DNA from: Leishmania infantum JPCM5
Taxonomy: Eukaryota; Euglenozoa; Kinetoplastea; Trypanosomatida; Trypanosomatidae
Assembly: GCF_000002875.2 (NCBI RefSeq)
Contig: NC_009400.2
Coordinates: 634,904-698,903, forward strand
Length of the DNA: 64,000 nt
Reading direction: 5' to 3'
The notes beneath the pieces were generated by a model. It was not told where the DNA came from. It was given only the letters and a program-made list of their open reading frames with translations, and did not search any database. Below are positions 10,417-20,721 of the stretch, piece after piece. Each line of letters opens with the position of its first letter. Positions within the stretch are counted from its first letter, which is position 1. The position numbers were made by a program, and so were the translations under genes.

Positions 10417-13400
10417 ATGTCACAAAACCCGCGGATGATTGAGCGCCGCGTGGTGTTCGGCGTGCGCGAGGATGTCAAGGACGGCGTGCACTACCTTGGA
10501 GAGGACTACGTTGTGTGGGTTGCCGGCGAGAGTCTCGTGCTGCTCGATACACAGCAAGGCACGCAGGAGCTCGTGCAGTGTACACCCGGATGTGAGGGGG
10601 TGACAGCGATGGCTGTGGCCCCCAGTCGCCGCCTCCTGGCAGTGGCCGAGTCGGGCAAGACTCCGTTCATCGTCATTTACCTCTTCGACTCCACCGCTTC
10701 CCCACGCATCAGGCGGCGCTCGGTGCTGCACCTCTCCGACCTCGGCTCCACCGAGTTTGTCTCGCTCTCCTTTTCACAGGACGGCCGCTACCTCGTCGCT
10801 CTCGGCGGCTTCCCGGAGTGGAAGTTGGTGTACTGGGACGTGGAGAAGCACAAGATGCTTGCCCACGACACAGCACTGGAGAGCGCCATAACGGCCAAGG
10901 ACAGCCGTCACCTCAAGCAGTGCTCCATCTCCCCCTACGACGCTTCCCTTGTCTGCGTCACGGGGCAGGGCTGTGTGAAGTTCTTCTCCTACACGGACGG
11001 CCACCTGTTCCCCACCATCGGCGGAGTGGAGGCGCCGGATGTGCACTACCTGGCCCACACCTGGCTGATCGAGGAGGAGAGCCGACTCGTCGTGTCCACC
11101 GACAACGGGGATCTACTGCTCTTTGAAAAGCAGCAGTACAAGCACCCCCTTCCGCTGTCCCCGTCTGACGGCATCGCCATCACGGCGCTGGCGTCCTACA
11201 CGAAGGGATTCGTCTGCGGGGGTGACATGGGTCTCATCACGCTGTTCGAGCGGACACTCAGCAAGGAGATGTATCGCAAGGTGCGCACGTTCCGCTTCGC
11301 CGCCGACGGGCGGTACGGCGCCGTAACGGACTTGACGACGGCATCCAAGATCGGCGCTCAGGTGCCGGTCATTCGCGCCTTCACCTTTACTCCGCCTCCA
11401 GCGGAGGAGATGCTTGCCTTTCTCACGAGCACAAAGCAGATTTACTCGCTGAATGTACCGAACGCCGATTTCACCAAAGCCGAGGACATGGTGTTTCAGC
11501 CGGTCGGGCAGCCTTTCCACACGGGCGGCGTCGTTGCCGTGGACACGTGCGTCCAGCGGCCGCTTGTCGCCACCGCCGGCCGTGACGGCAGCGTGTTTCT
11601 GTGGAACAGCATCACCAACGTGGTGGAGATGCGCAATAACTTCCAGGAGGAGATTGTCAGCATGGCGATGCACCCATCCGGGTTGCACATGATCATCGCC
11701 TTCACTGACTCCATGCGTGTGTTCAACATATACGAGAAGGAATTGTGCGAGTTCAAGCGGCTCAGCATCCGCAACTGCGCCGCTTGCCGCTTCAGCCACG
11801 GCGGGCAGTACTTTGCCATTGCCAACTCCACCATCATCCACGTGCACTACGCGTACACGTGCGAGCTCCTGGGCCACCTGCGCGGGCACAACAGCAAGGT
11901 ACGAAGCCTCAGCTTCGTGCCGCCGGATGACACCCGCCTCATCTCGTCTGGTGCAGACGGTGCCGTCTTCGAGTTTAGCCTGTGTGACTTCCACAAGGTC
12001 CGCGACAACGTCACGAAAGCTGTGACGTACCACTGCGCCGCGGCGGATGTGCATACTGTCTGGGCTGCTGGAAACGATCGAAAAATGCGGCAGATGGACC
12101 GATCCACGATGCTGCAGACGATTGAGTACAACCTGCCCGGCGCATCGATGCGGTGCATGCTGGTCAGTCAGTCGCTGAAGCTCCTTTTTGGCGGCTGCGA
12201 GGACGGCACCGTTCGTGTGTTCAACACGTACCTAGGCGAGAAGCTGAACGGACAGGGGGTGGACCGAGGTGGTGGCGGGGTAGGAGGCGGCGGTGACGGC
12301 CATCACGGCAACCCACGCATCGTGATGGCGCAACGCGACATCACGATCGAGTCGCACGTCACTCACATTGGTATCATCACGGACATGGCTCTCTCGTACG
12401 ATGAGGGCATGCTCATTACTGTTGGTGAGGACGGAATGGTAGTCTTTTGGGACGTTGTAGCCCCGCATCGTGGCACTGTAAAGCAGATTGAGCACACGAC
12501 AGAGCTCCTTGTCGATCGCCGTGACCTGGACGCTTCCATGCAGCTCCTGCACAACCTCACCACGCAGGTGAAGGACCTGCAGCAGCGCATGGCACAGCAG
12601 AAGCTGAAGAAGGAGCGGCAGCACGAAGAGCAGATCGCCCAGCTCGACCGAGACTACCAGAGTGAGATGCAGAAGCAGAAGGCGGAGATCGCGGCTCTCC
12701 AGGCGGCCAAAGGCGAGCAGGCCATCCGCTTCACCGAGTTCATGGCGGAGATGGAGCAAAAGTTTGCCCAGACGCTCAGCCAGACCGAGAAGGACTACCG
12801 CTGCAAGATCGAGTCGCTCAGTAGCCGTGCCGACCAACTGCGCCACCTCCTTGCCGAGGCGGATACGAATCACGAACGAGAGAAGGCGCTCTTGCAGGGT
12901 GAGGCCGACACCCAGCGCGTGGCCGACAAGCAGCGGCAGCAGAGGGAGCTCCACGCTCTTGACGAGGAGCAGTACCGCATTGCGGCCGAGAAGGAGCGCA
13001 ACGACGCTGAGACGGAGGCGATGTGCGCCATGATTGAAGAGGACAATGACACCGAGATCGTGAAGGCAAAGGAGTACTACGAGAAGCGTCTCCGTGAGCA
13101 GGAGGAAGAGGCAGCAGCGCTGCAGTCTGCGAACAATGCTCTCCTCTCCAAACTCAACATGAGCCGTGCTGAGCTGGAGTCCAAGATGGCCGATGTCACC
13201 GAGAAGCTGCGGCAGCAAACAGTGTTAGAGTCGCACATCAACTCAGCCAAGCGCGATATCGAGGCCCTCACAAATGAGGTGCGCGAGCGAGGGGAGACGA
13301 TTGCCGAGAAGGAACGCCGCATCCAAGACCTGCGAACAAAGAACCAGGAGCTGGAAAAGTTCAAGTTCGTGCTCGAGTTCAAGCGCAAGGAGCTCAAGAC

Positions 13401-14112
13401 ACAGATTGAGCCAAAAGACAACGAGATTAGCGCCTCCAAGTTGAAGCTGGAGCACATGGAGGCGGAGACGAGCCAGTATGAGTCCAGCAATGAGCACCTG
13501 GTCTTGCAGATCAAGAGCCTGCGGCAGAAGCGAGCGGCCCAGCAGAAGGAGCTCGACGGCCTCGCGGCCCGCATAGCTGAGGCGAAGTCGCTTCAGGGCC
13601 GCATGTGGGCAGAGATCAGCGATACCTACAACGAGTATCAAGCATCGAAGGACAAAAAGCGACTCAAGTCGATGGCGAAGGCGCTCTACGAGAACTACAC
13701 GGATGGGCGCAGACCAGCCAATCAGCGTCAGTTTACGTCAGCTCGGACCGCCACCGATGAGGTGAAGGACTACCACCGGGAGCGCGACCACCTGGAGGGA
13801 AACCTTGCAAGCCTAAAGAGGAAGATCGCCAAGGACGAGGAGAACCATCGCGTGGAGAAGCATCGCATCACCACTGAGAACGTCATCCTCATCAAGGAGA
13901 TCAACGACCTGCGCAAGGAAGCACGAACGCTGGCTGCAAAGGCCGGCGTGGTGCGTCCCACCGACCCCAACGGCGTCTCTGTGTACGACGAGCAGTACGC
14001 GCGTGAGGTCAGTGTGCAACAGGCTGAGATGGTGCGGCTGCGCGCGATTGTTGAGCAGCTAGAGGCCCAGCTGAAGGCGAAGGGGCTCCCGCTACCCGTC
14101 ACCGACGCCTAG
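10417..14112 (+). CDS. CFAP57: CFAP57/WDR65-like WD40 and coiled-coil axonemal protein
   Basis: The 1231-aa product has two parts. Residues 1 to about 690 form many WD40-like repeats, for example segments ending FLWNS, VFNIY and VFWDV, enough for two propellers. Residues about 690 to 1231 are almost continuous heptad-rich coiled coil, starting near KQIEHTTELLVDRRDL. The layout and length match CFAP57 (WDR65), a conserved ciliary protein associated with inner dynein arms, so a flagellar axoneme role is inferred. A Gly/His-rich insertion (about 612-628, coding bases 12250-12300) interrupts the second propeller before the final WD repeats. The frame is open a little further upstream only from a GTG; ATG 10417 (MSQNPRMIERR) is the natural start. 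Another large WD40/coiled-coil CFAP is possible but less likely. Confidence 0.82.
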   Translation: MSQNPRMIERRVVFGVREDVKDGVHYLGEDYVVWVAGESLVLLDTQQGTQELVQCTPGCEGVTAMAVAPSRRLLAVAESGKTPFIVIYLFDSTASPRIRRRSVLHLSDLGSTEFVSLSFSQDGRYLVALGGFPEWKLVYWDVEKHKMLAHDTALESAITAKDSRHLKQCSISPYDASLVCVTGQGCVKFFSYTDGHLFPTIGGVEAPDVHYLAHTWLIEEESRLVVSTDNGDLLLFEKQQYKHPLPLSPSDGIAITALASYTKGFVCGGDMGLITLFERTLSKEMYRKVRTFRFAADGRYGAVTDLTTASKIGAQVPVIRAFTFTPPPAEEMLAFLTSTKQIYSLNVPNADFTKAEDMVFQPVGQPFHTGGVVAVDTCVQRPLVATAGRDGSVFLWNSITNVVEMRNNFQEEIVSMAMHPSGLHMIIAFTDSMRVFNIYEKELCEFKRLSIRNCAACRFSHGGQYFAIANSTIIHVHYAYTCELLGHLRGHNSKVRSLSFVPPDDTRLISSGADGAVFEFSLCDFHKVRDNVTKAVTYHCAAADVHTVWAAGNDRKMRQMDRSTMLQTIEYNLPGASMRCMLVSQSLKLLFGGCEDGTVRVFNTYLGEKLNGQGVDRGGGGVGGGGDGHHGNPRIVMAQRDITIESHVTHIGIITDMALSYDEGMLITVGEDGMVVFWDVVAPHRGTVKQIEHTTELLVDRRDLDASMQLLHNLTTQVKDLQQRMAQQKLKKERQHEEQIAQLDRDYQSEMQKQKAEIAALQAAKGEQAIRFTEFMAEMEQKFAQTLSQTEKDYRCKIESLSSRADQLRHLLAEADTNHEREKALLQGEADTQRVADKQRQQRELHALDEEQYRIAAEKERNDAETEAMCAMIEEDNDTEIVKAKEYYEKRLREQEEEAAALQSANNALLSKLNMSRAELESKMADVTEKLRQQTVLESHINSAKRDIEALTNEVRERGETIAEKERRIQDLRTKNQELEKFKFVLEFKRKELKTQIEPKDNEISASKLKLEHMEAETSQYESSNEHLVLQIKSLRQKRAAQQKELDGLAARIAEAKSLQGRMWAEISDTYNEYQASKDKKRLKSMAKALYENYTDGRRPANQRQFTSARTATDEVKDYHRERDHLEGNLASLKRKIAKDEENHRVEKHRITTENVILIKEINDLRKEARTLAAKAGVVRPTDPNGVSVYDEQYAREVSVQQAEMVRLRAIVEQLEAQLKAKGLPLPVTDA

Positions 14113-15447
14113 CATTTGTGGTGATGATTGAGGATGCACACACAGCTTACCAACGCACTCCCTTCTCTTGCTCCCGCGCACCTCTTTTTCTTAGTAGCTG
14201 GGCTATTACAACTCGGCATCGTCGCTGATCGACCCTACGCTTGTTCTTCATCTCTGTCCCTCTCTGCGCTGCGAAAGCGTGCGCCTCTGTGTGTGGGTGC
14301 CAAGGAGCCGCTGCTGGTGGTGGTGGTGGTGACGGCGCGTTCGGCGAGGCTGAAGACTTCTTGCGCACTCTTTCTCGAGTCCTGCTCGCCGCCGCTTGTC
14401 TGCTTTTGTATGCGAGCAACATCTCACCCCTTTGGGTGTGCGTGTGCGTTGTCGTCTTGCACACGCGCTCACGATCATGCAAAAAGGGGGCGTCGGGGAA
14501 GGTGGGGGGGGGAGGGGAGGCAAAGAATTAATGACGAAAGGGACGCGTATACGCGTGTGTGCTCACGCGCATGCGCACCCCTCTCCCTCCCTTCCGCGGC
14601 CTATTGTTTTTTTTTTTTTGGTGAGGCTGAAGGAATGATGTACAGCGCCTGAAGCCTGCCGATGCGTTTGTGCACTTCATCTATGTAACGTTACGGTATG
14701 TTGCAACCACCCATCGCTTCCAGTGCTACCGTCTTGCAACCCACTCTAAAACATCTACACGCACACCAGCAGCACCTTTAGCACAAGACAGTGCTGATGG
14801 GGGCTGCAGTGCTCGAGGTGGAGGAGAGTGAGCGTGTGCAGATAGCCCTCCCCTCCCCGTGAAGGATAAGAGGTGCGTGGAGGGGTGAGGTGTGTCTACG
14901 GAGCTCCCAGTCCCGCTTTTGCGCCACACTTCCCCGCTACTGCCGTGCACATTTCCGGCACACGTGCTCTCAACTGAAGATGTGCCCGAGGATGCAGCGT
15001 CGTTGCAAGCCCCATATGCACGTAAAGCACTGCTTTGCGCGCGCTCAAGGCGCTCGCGTGTGCCGTTGCCGGGTCTCCCACGCTTTCTTCCTCGCCTCTT
15101 TTTCGCTTCCCACCATGCGCCACCTTCCACGCCAAAGCTCTGCCCTTGCCCCGTTCCACGGCTTCCCTCTCCCCGTGTTCTTCATTGCCTTCTCGCTCAT
15201 CTGTGCGAGTGATCTCGTGCGCATCGCCGGCTGTGCGTGTGTGTGCGTGCGTGTGTGCATACCACCGCTAGTCCCGCTTTCCGCCCAGAGCTCACAGGCA
15301 TACGACTCGCTGTCTCACACGTGGCAGCGAAAGCCACCGCACAATCGCATAAAGCAAAGCGAGCCAACGAAGGGAGGAAGCAGAAAAGGAAATCCACATA
15401 CGCACACGGGAGCGACAAGGCTGTGCTAAGTCCGGGAGGGGGACGCG
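14113..15447 (+). other. Intergenic/UTR region, no gene seen
   Basis: About 1.3 kb with T runs (near 14605-14620), G runs (near 14504-14519) and short TG-rich stretches. No open frame shows a recognisable protein. Confidence 0.6.
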
Positions 15448-17526
15448 ATGCTTTTCAGCACCGGCCTGTCGCGCTGCTTCGCGTCTCTTGCGGTAGCTTC
15501 GGCCTCCAGCTTTATGCAGTCTCACCCGACGACGGAGACGGCGCTTCACACAGGGGACAAGCTGACACTATGGATCGATGACACAGCGCCGGCGGCGAGA
15601 GCGCTTGAGGAGCACATTCAGAGTGCGGCTTACAAGGAGCTGCACCGCCCAGCTCTGACCACGTCGGCAATGGGGCTCTTCGGCGGAGAGCCTGGCTTTG
15701 AGAAGGCCCACCGCGTGTGGGTGGACCCGGACCGGCCGCACATGAAGCACATGTACAATCAAACTCCACTGGCAAAGAACCTGCGCTATACACGGTACGG
15801 CTACTTCAAGAGAGACATGCATCTGCTGGACATTGATAAGCTGGTGCGGCATGCGCGCATGCTGCCGACACCGAACCGGTTACTGACTGACTTCCTGTAC
15901 CAGCGCGTGCCGCTGCCGGACAAGAGCTGCGCGGCGATTCTGCGTTATCAGAGGGACCAGCTGACGCTTGTGGCGGATTGGCAGCGCGTGGCGAGCTTCC
16001 AATGTGCGGAGGAGATCTTTGAGCGGATGGTGGTAACGAACATTCCGCCGGTCGACGTAGGGCCCGAGACACACGCGGAGATGATCCGTTGCTGCGCTGT
16101 GTGCGGGGAGTGGGAAAAGGGCTGGGATGTGTACCTGCAGCGGGCGCGGGAGATGGAGGCGGACGCCACCGGCGACGCGGCCGACGCCTTCACGCTGACC
16201 ACGTACCTGTACGACGCGGTCTTGGAGCTGTGTGTGGCGTGCCAGAAGCCGTCGCACGGCATGGCCATCATGGCGGAGGTCATTCAACGGCATCTGCGGC
16301 CGCGTCCCTCAATGCTGGCCAAGACGATGATACTGGTGTCGATGGCTGCCGAGGAACTGCAGAAGGCGCCCGCTGCGTCCAGTGCGTTTGCATCCGGCGA
16401 AACGACGGAAGCGGCATCAGCATCATCGAGCGCATCACCGGATGCTCTGAGTGGGGTGAGCGGAGTACCGGCTACATGGGAAGCCTACACAGCTCGCGGC
16501 CTCGATACGTGGTCGCTCTATGACTTCTACTCGCTGAAGCGCAGCAGCGAGTGCGTGGAAGCCTACATGCGCATGTGCAGCATGCTGAACATGCCAACCC
16601 TCGTTCTCGAGGCGCTCAGCTTTGCTGACGGCGCACAAATTCGTGTCTCGCTGGAGTGCTACCAATGGGCGCTCTACTCCATTCGCCACGTCCCTGACAT
16701 GGGGGACTACATCGTCGATGTACTTGGCCAGTTGTCGCAGCGTGGACTGACCGCAGACTACCTCCTCTTCACCATGGCGTTTCTCGACTGTGCCACACAG
16801 GCGGATGGTGAGCTGGCGCTGGCGGTTTACGAGCAGTTCTTTCTGCATAGCGACATCAATCCCACCCCGGAGATGGCGTTGCTTTTCTTGCAGGCCTGCA
16901 CAACGTGCGACAAGCCGACAGTTCAGATGTACGCCAGCTGCGAGGTGATGATGCAGCGACTCGAGGAGGTAGGGAGCATCGTCGACAATATCCTGCCCAT
17001 GTACGACCAGTGCATCGAGCTGGCGGCGCACGTTGGCGCGGTGAGCAGTGCCTACGGAAAAGTGAAGAAGCTTGTCAGCTATGGCAAGCCGCTTACGACC
17101 CGCATTCTCAACTCGCTGCTGCTCGCCAACGCACAGTCGGCGGAGGGCTCGCTGAGCATGACCTCTGACGTTATTCGGCTGTACTCCTTCTTGGGCATCC
17201 CCTTCAACGATGATACGCTGACGTGTCTGCGCATGTGCCAGGATACGCACGGCACCTCGGCTGAGGTGGCCTCGTTTGCTGCTGCCATCGAAGCTGCGCA
17301 AGCCGCCGCGCCGTCCGGAACGCTCGGTGAAGACGCCGAGACGATGGTTGTCGACACGCCGCCGCACCGCCTGCGTCAGCTGAAGACGAAATGGCACCTA
17401 CGACCGCGTGACACGGTATTGCGTCGCTTCGGCCAGCACACCAAGCCGATGGGTCGTGAGGATGTGGGCAGCATGCTGGGCAGTGTCATTCCCTTTGGCC
17501 GGTCACCAGGCGAGCGAGCGGTCTAG
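15448..17526 (+). CDS. Probable mitochondrial PPR-like helical repeat protein
   Basis: The 692-aa product starts with MLFSTGLSRCFASLAVASAS, an amphipathic Ser/Ala/Arg-rich stretch without acidic residues, typical of a mitochondrial targeting sequence. The rest is mostly predicted helix. Segments such as TYLYDAVLELCVACQKPSHGM and CYQWALYSIRHVPDMGDYIV have the helix-turn-helix spacing of pentatricopeptide or similar repeats: a residue set followed by 'A' or 'C' and a second helix. An Ala/Ser-rich low-complexity loop lies near residues 305-335. PPR proteins in trypanosomatids serve mitochondrial RNA processing and the mitoribosome, so that role is inferred. I cannot name the orthologue, and alpha-solenoid proteins of other types remain possible. 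Confidence 0.6.
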   Translation: MLFSTGLSRCFASLAVASASSFMQSHPTTETALHTGDKLTLWIDDTAPAARALEEHIQSAAYKELHRPALTTSAMGLFGGEPGFEKAHRVWVDPDRPHMKHMYNQTPLAKNLRYTRYGYFKRDMHLLDIDKLVRHARMLPTPNRLLTDFLYQRVPLPDKSCAAILRYQRDQLTLVADWQRVASFQCAEEIFERMVVTNIPPVDVGPETHAEMIRCCAVCGEWEKGWDVYLQRAREMEADATGDAADAFTLTTYLYDAVLELCVACQKPSHGMAIMAEVIQRHLRPRPSMLAKTMILVSMAAEELQKAPAASSAFASGETTEAASASSSASPDALSGVSGVPATWEAYTARGLDTWSLYDFYSLKRSSECVEAYMRMCSMLNMPTLVLEALSFADGAQIRVSLECYQWALYSIRHVPDMGDYIVDVLGQLSQRGLTADYLLFTMAFLDCATQADGELALAVYEQFFLHSDINPTPEMALLFLQACTTCDKPTVQMYASCEVMMQRLEEVGSIVDNILPMYDQCIELAAHVGAVSSAYGKVKKLVSYGKPLTTRILNSLLLANAQSAEGSLSMTSDVIRLYSFLGIPFNDDTLTCLRMCQDTHGTSAEVASFAAAIEAAQAAAPSGTLGEDAETMVVDTPPHRLRQLKTKWHLRPRDTVLRRFGQHTKPMGREDVGSMLGSVIPFGRSPGERAV

Positions 17527-18473
17527 AACGGGTGAGGAGAGGGATCCTTATCGTAGTGGTGGCATGACACGTTACTGTCCTGTGCTCAACACCGGTTGTC
17601 GCAGCACACAGCGCATAGCGGGAGGAGAGGGCGACGCATATGGTGCATTGTTCTCGCCTGTCCAATGCTGCATGTGCATGCGTGTGCGCATGTGCGCTGC
17701 TCATCCTCTTCACAGTTTCGATTTTGCGTCTCTCTCTCTCGCGCACCTTCTCCCTACCCCGCAGGCGCGCGTAGGTGCGGCGTCGATCTTTCTCCTCTCC
17801 TTATGTGCTGTGACTTGTACTTGCTAAGCCAAAGCGTTCTTCTGGATGGCGCCCACGTAACTCCATCTCATCCGAGTTGCCCTCTTCCCCCCTCTTCCAC
17901 TCCCCGTCCCTCCCGTATCTGTGCAACCAGCTGCAGCACTGCCCCCCCCCCTCTCTGCGCTACTCTGGTGGAATCGACGGCGGCGCCAGCGAGGGCTGGC
18001 GCAGTGTGACTCACTCGTCTCAATCAGCGCAGGAAGGGATGGGGAGGGGGGGGGCAGCCATCGTGCTGCTTTTCCTTCCCTACCATGCCATCATGCCACA
18101 CGCGCCTCGACGCGCCGTACGTCGATTCAATGGCGCATGTTTTTATCTACCTAGTGACGTGCGGGGGAGACAACGTCTTCTGCCCGACTCCTGTGAGATC
18201 GGGCATGACTCACCATGTATGTGCATGCGCGCCTCTCTGCCTGCTTCTAGCCGCGCTAGCAGCTCTTCACATACAACTTCGTCCTTCTCTCCCTTCTCTC
18301 TTGCTCACCCAACTGCCTTTTAACCAGTGCTCTGTCGCCCTCTCAGCCTTCATCTCTCTCCCTCTCGCTGAGCTATCCCTCTTTGGCCGCACTTCCTCCC
18401 TGACGGTCGTAGAGACGCTTCCGCTAGAGACGCGACCGCTACATCCTACGCCACGAGTAGGAGGAGGGGGAGG
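17527..18473 (+). other. Intergenic/UTR region, no gene seen
   Basis: About 0.95 kb, strongly C/T-rich toward its right end, consistent with a leader and polypyrimidine tract for the next gene. It has C runs near 17941-17951 and a G run near 18045-18055. Confidence 0.6.
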
Positions 18474-19499
18474 ATGCTACGCTGGGACTGGCCGCAGACG
18501 TGGAGCCTGGAGAACAGAGAGGCGATCCGGGTTGCCCTCGAGACGTCCATTCGGGGTGCGATGGCGAAGGGGGAGAGCAAAGTGGTCCGCGGCCTCGTTC
18601 ATGTGGAGCTGCCGGAGATTGGGAGCACACCACCGCAGGTGATGCTGACGGGCATCCGCGAGCTGTCGCTGGAGCACACGGCGCTCATGGTAAAGGTGCG
18701 CTACGACGGCGAGTTCACCCTCAAGCTGCGCGGGCTGCAGGTGAACGTTGACACCGTCGGCGCTAACTCGGCGCTGAGCAGCGACCTCAGTCTCGCAATG
18801 CCCTTCTACTGTCCTCTGGAGATGACTCTGAGCGACATCCACGTGGACGGGGTCGCCTCCATAGAGGTGTTCCAGGAGATCGAGGATTTGGCAAACAGCG
18901 AGGGCGCGGCACTGCTGAGTCCGGACTCCACGATGGGACTTACCGGCACGCCGCGCACCGACGAGGTGGAGTCGCTCTCATCGCTCTGCCGAGTGCCGCG
19001 CAGTGCACGTTCGTATATCCTCTCAGCGGCACAGTCGAGCACGGGCCGCAGCGCACGCTCTGGCGGGTACCCAAGCTCTGGCTACGGCGTGCTGCTCGGT
19101 GCTGGCGGACGGCGAGCGATGCGTCCGCCAGAGCTGGCTCAGGGTGGCCACGCACCGGCTGCTCCTCCCCCCCTCACGTCCCCACATGGCAACTCTGTTG
19201 CGACGACAGATGCCTCGGTGACGGGCAGCAGCGGCACTCATACCAGCACAGGCCTCTCGATGGCGCCGAGCCAGCCGCGGCATTCTCTCATCGACTTGGC
19301 GAGCAAGCGCGCCATCGTGAAGAAGCGCCGCATCAAGGTACAGCTCTTCGGTGACCCCATCAAGCGCTACAAGGTGGAGTCGAACCTTGTGGCGGTGCCG
19401 GGGGCCGGGAAGAAGGTGGAGGAGCACATTCAGGACATGCTCGAACCTCTCATCGAGCGCCTCATGGCAGAAGGCGTCACGATCGAGCTCACGCCGTGA
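18474..19499 (+). CDS. SMP-domain protein resembling Mdm12 (lipid transfer at contact sites)
   Basis: SMP domains form lipid-binding tubes at membrane contact sites; Mdm12 is the cytosolic SMP subunit of fungal ERMES, bridging ER and mitochondria. The 341-aa product begins MLRWDWPQTW. It continues with GLVHVELPEIGSTPPQVMLT and an ordered beta-rich stretch containing LMVKVRYDGEFTLKLRGLQV and MPFYCPLEMTLSDIHVDGVA (about 62-128). This order resembles Mdm12 (PEI...I..., RI.Y.GD..L, P....I.....DG...). A Ser/Gly/Pro-rich insert of about 140 residues follows. The C-terminus has VQLFGDPIKRYKVESNLVAV and a final amphipathic helix, resembling the Mdm12 end of the fold. There is no signal peptide or membrane segment. 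The family call is by pattern from memory; another SMP subfamily is possible. Confidence 0.6.
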   Translation: MLRWDWPQTWSLENREAIRVALETSIRGAMAKGESKVVRGLVHVELPEIGSTPPQVMLTGIRELSLEHTALMVKVRYDGEFTLKLRGLQVNVDTVGANSALSSDLSLAMPFYCPLEMTLSDIHVDGVASIEVFQEIEDLANSEGAALLSPDSTMGLTGTPRTDEVESLSSLCRVPRSARSYILSAAQSSTGRSARSGGYPSSGYGVLLGAGGRRAMRPPELAQGGHAPAAPPPLTSPHGNSVATTDASVTGSSGTHTSTGLSMAPSQPRHSLIDLASKRAIVKKRRIKVQLFGDPIKRYKVESNLVAVPGAGKKVEEHIQDMLEPLIERLMAEGVTIELTP

Positions 19500-20721
19500 A
19501 CGCGTAGGCGTGCGTGCCGTGAGTCGGTGTGCCGGTGCACGTGCCAAGGCCGTGCTTCAGCGCCGTGGGCCATGCGGCACGGTTGGCCACCCTCTTCTCG
19601 TTCCTCTCTCTGCTCTCTGCTCTCTGCTCTTACTGGAACCCAGCTGGAAATGCTGTGTTGCGTGGGCGGCAGGACAAGGTACCGTAGTGCGACGCAGCCC
19701 CCCTTCCCAGGCACCTCTCCCCTCCTCCTTGGCCCTTGCTGTCGGTCTGTCTGCGTTGTTGTGTCGCTCCCTCCTCAAACCCCGGAGATTCTCTCTGTTC
19801 CTCTTCCACTGTAAGCGTGTCTCTCTGTCTCTCCGGCCTGACGCCCTCCCACGCCGGAGGCGCGGGTGGCAGAGAAGCGACACCCAACTCGGGGTACTTC
19901 TTTGGAGATGCACGCGTCCTTGCCATCAGGCGTACTCTTCCCGCTTGCATCCTCCAGGTGTGCCGTCGGACGATGGCGGCGAAATCGTCGTGGACGAACA
20001 AGACGCGGGCGATAGGAGCAGCCGCGAAGGAGTGGGGAATGAGACTCGTGGTGACGATGCGCTCATTGCATCTCCCTCCCCTTCTATCGTTTCCTCTCTC
20101 GCCGTCCCTCTGCTCCGTCGCTGCAAAAGGAACCAAGAAGAGAGATACGCATCGAGCGGCCTTCACGTGGGCCGTCTTGCATCACCTGCCACTCGCGCGC
20201 GACATGATCGTTCAAGAACGCCTCTCTGCCTTCACCTCTCTCTCGCCACCTCCGGGTTTCACTACCCCGTTCTTCGCTGCCGCCACTGACGCCCACAGGA
20301 AGGCGAAGCGGCGCGCTCTCCAACACCGTGCAAGGCGCCCACAGCGTGCCGCGGGTCCCGAAGTCGATGTTAGGGTGCTGCAGGCCATCTTCTTTTTTCC
20401 TCACTACGACTCTTGCCGTCATGGCGGCTGCGGCACATACTCTTCTCTCTCATTTTTGCCCCTCTGCACACACGCGCACATACATACACACACGCACGCA
20501 CGCTTGCAGGCCTTCGTTGCTTCTCGCAGTCTCCTCGCAAATCCTTCCTCTGCCACGGCACCCGCCCAGCACACACAGCACACACGGCACACGCGTGCAC
20601 CCACGCACAAGGCCACGCCGTGTTCGGCGTAGCCACGATCCAGCCGTGTCGCCCACCCCTCACGCCCTCTCTCTCACAGGCGCACAATAGCGTGTTTTGC
20701 TTTCATTGGATTGCAACAGCC
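19500..20721 (+). other. Intergenic/UTR region, no gene seen
   Basis: About 1.2 kb. The right part has CA-rich stretches (near 20470-20510 and 20570-20600). Long open frames here, including an in-frame upstream extension of the kinesin, look like translated UTR rather than protein. Confidence 0.55.

Noticed and set aside
20413..20721. N-terminal extension of the kinesin
   Set aside because: It reads as His/Ala/Thr-rich translation of CA-rich UTR; the motor begins directly after ATG 20722.
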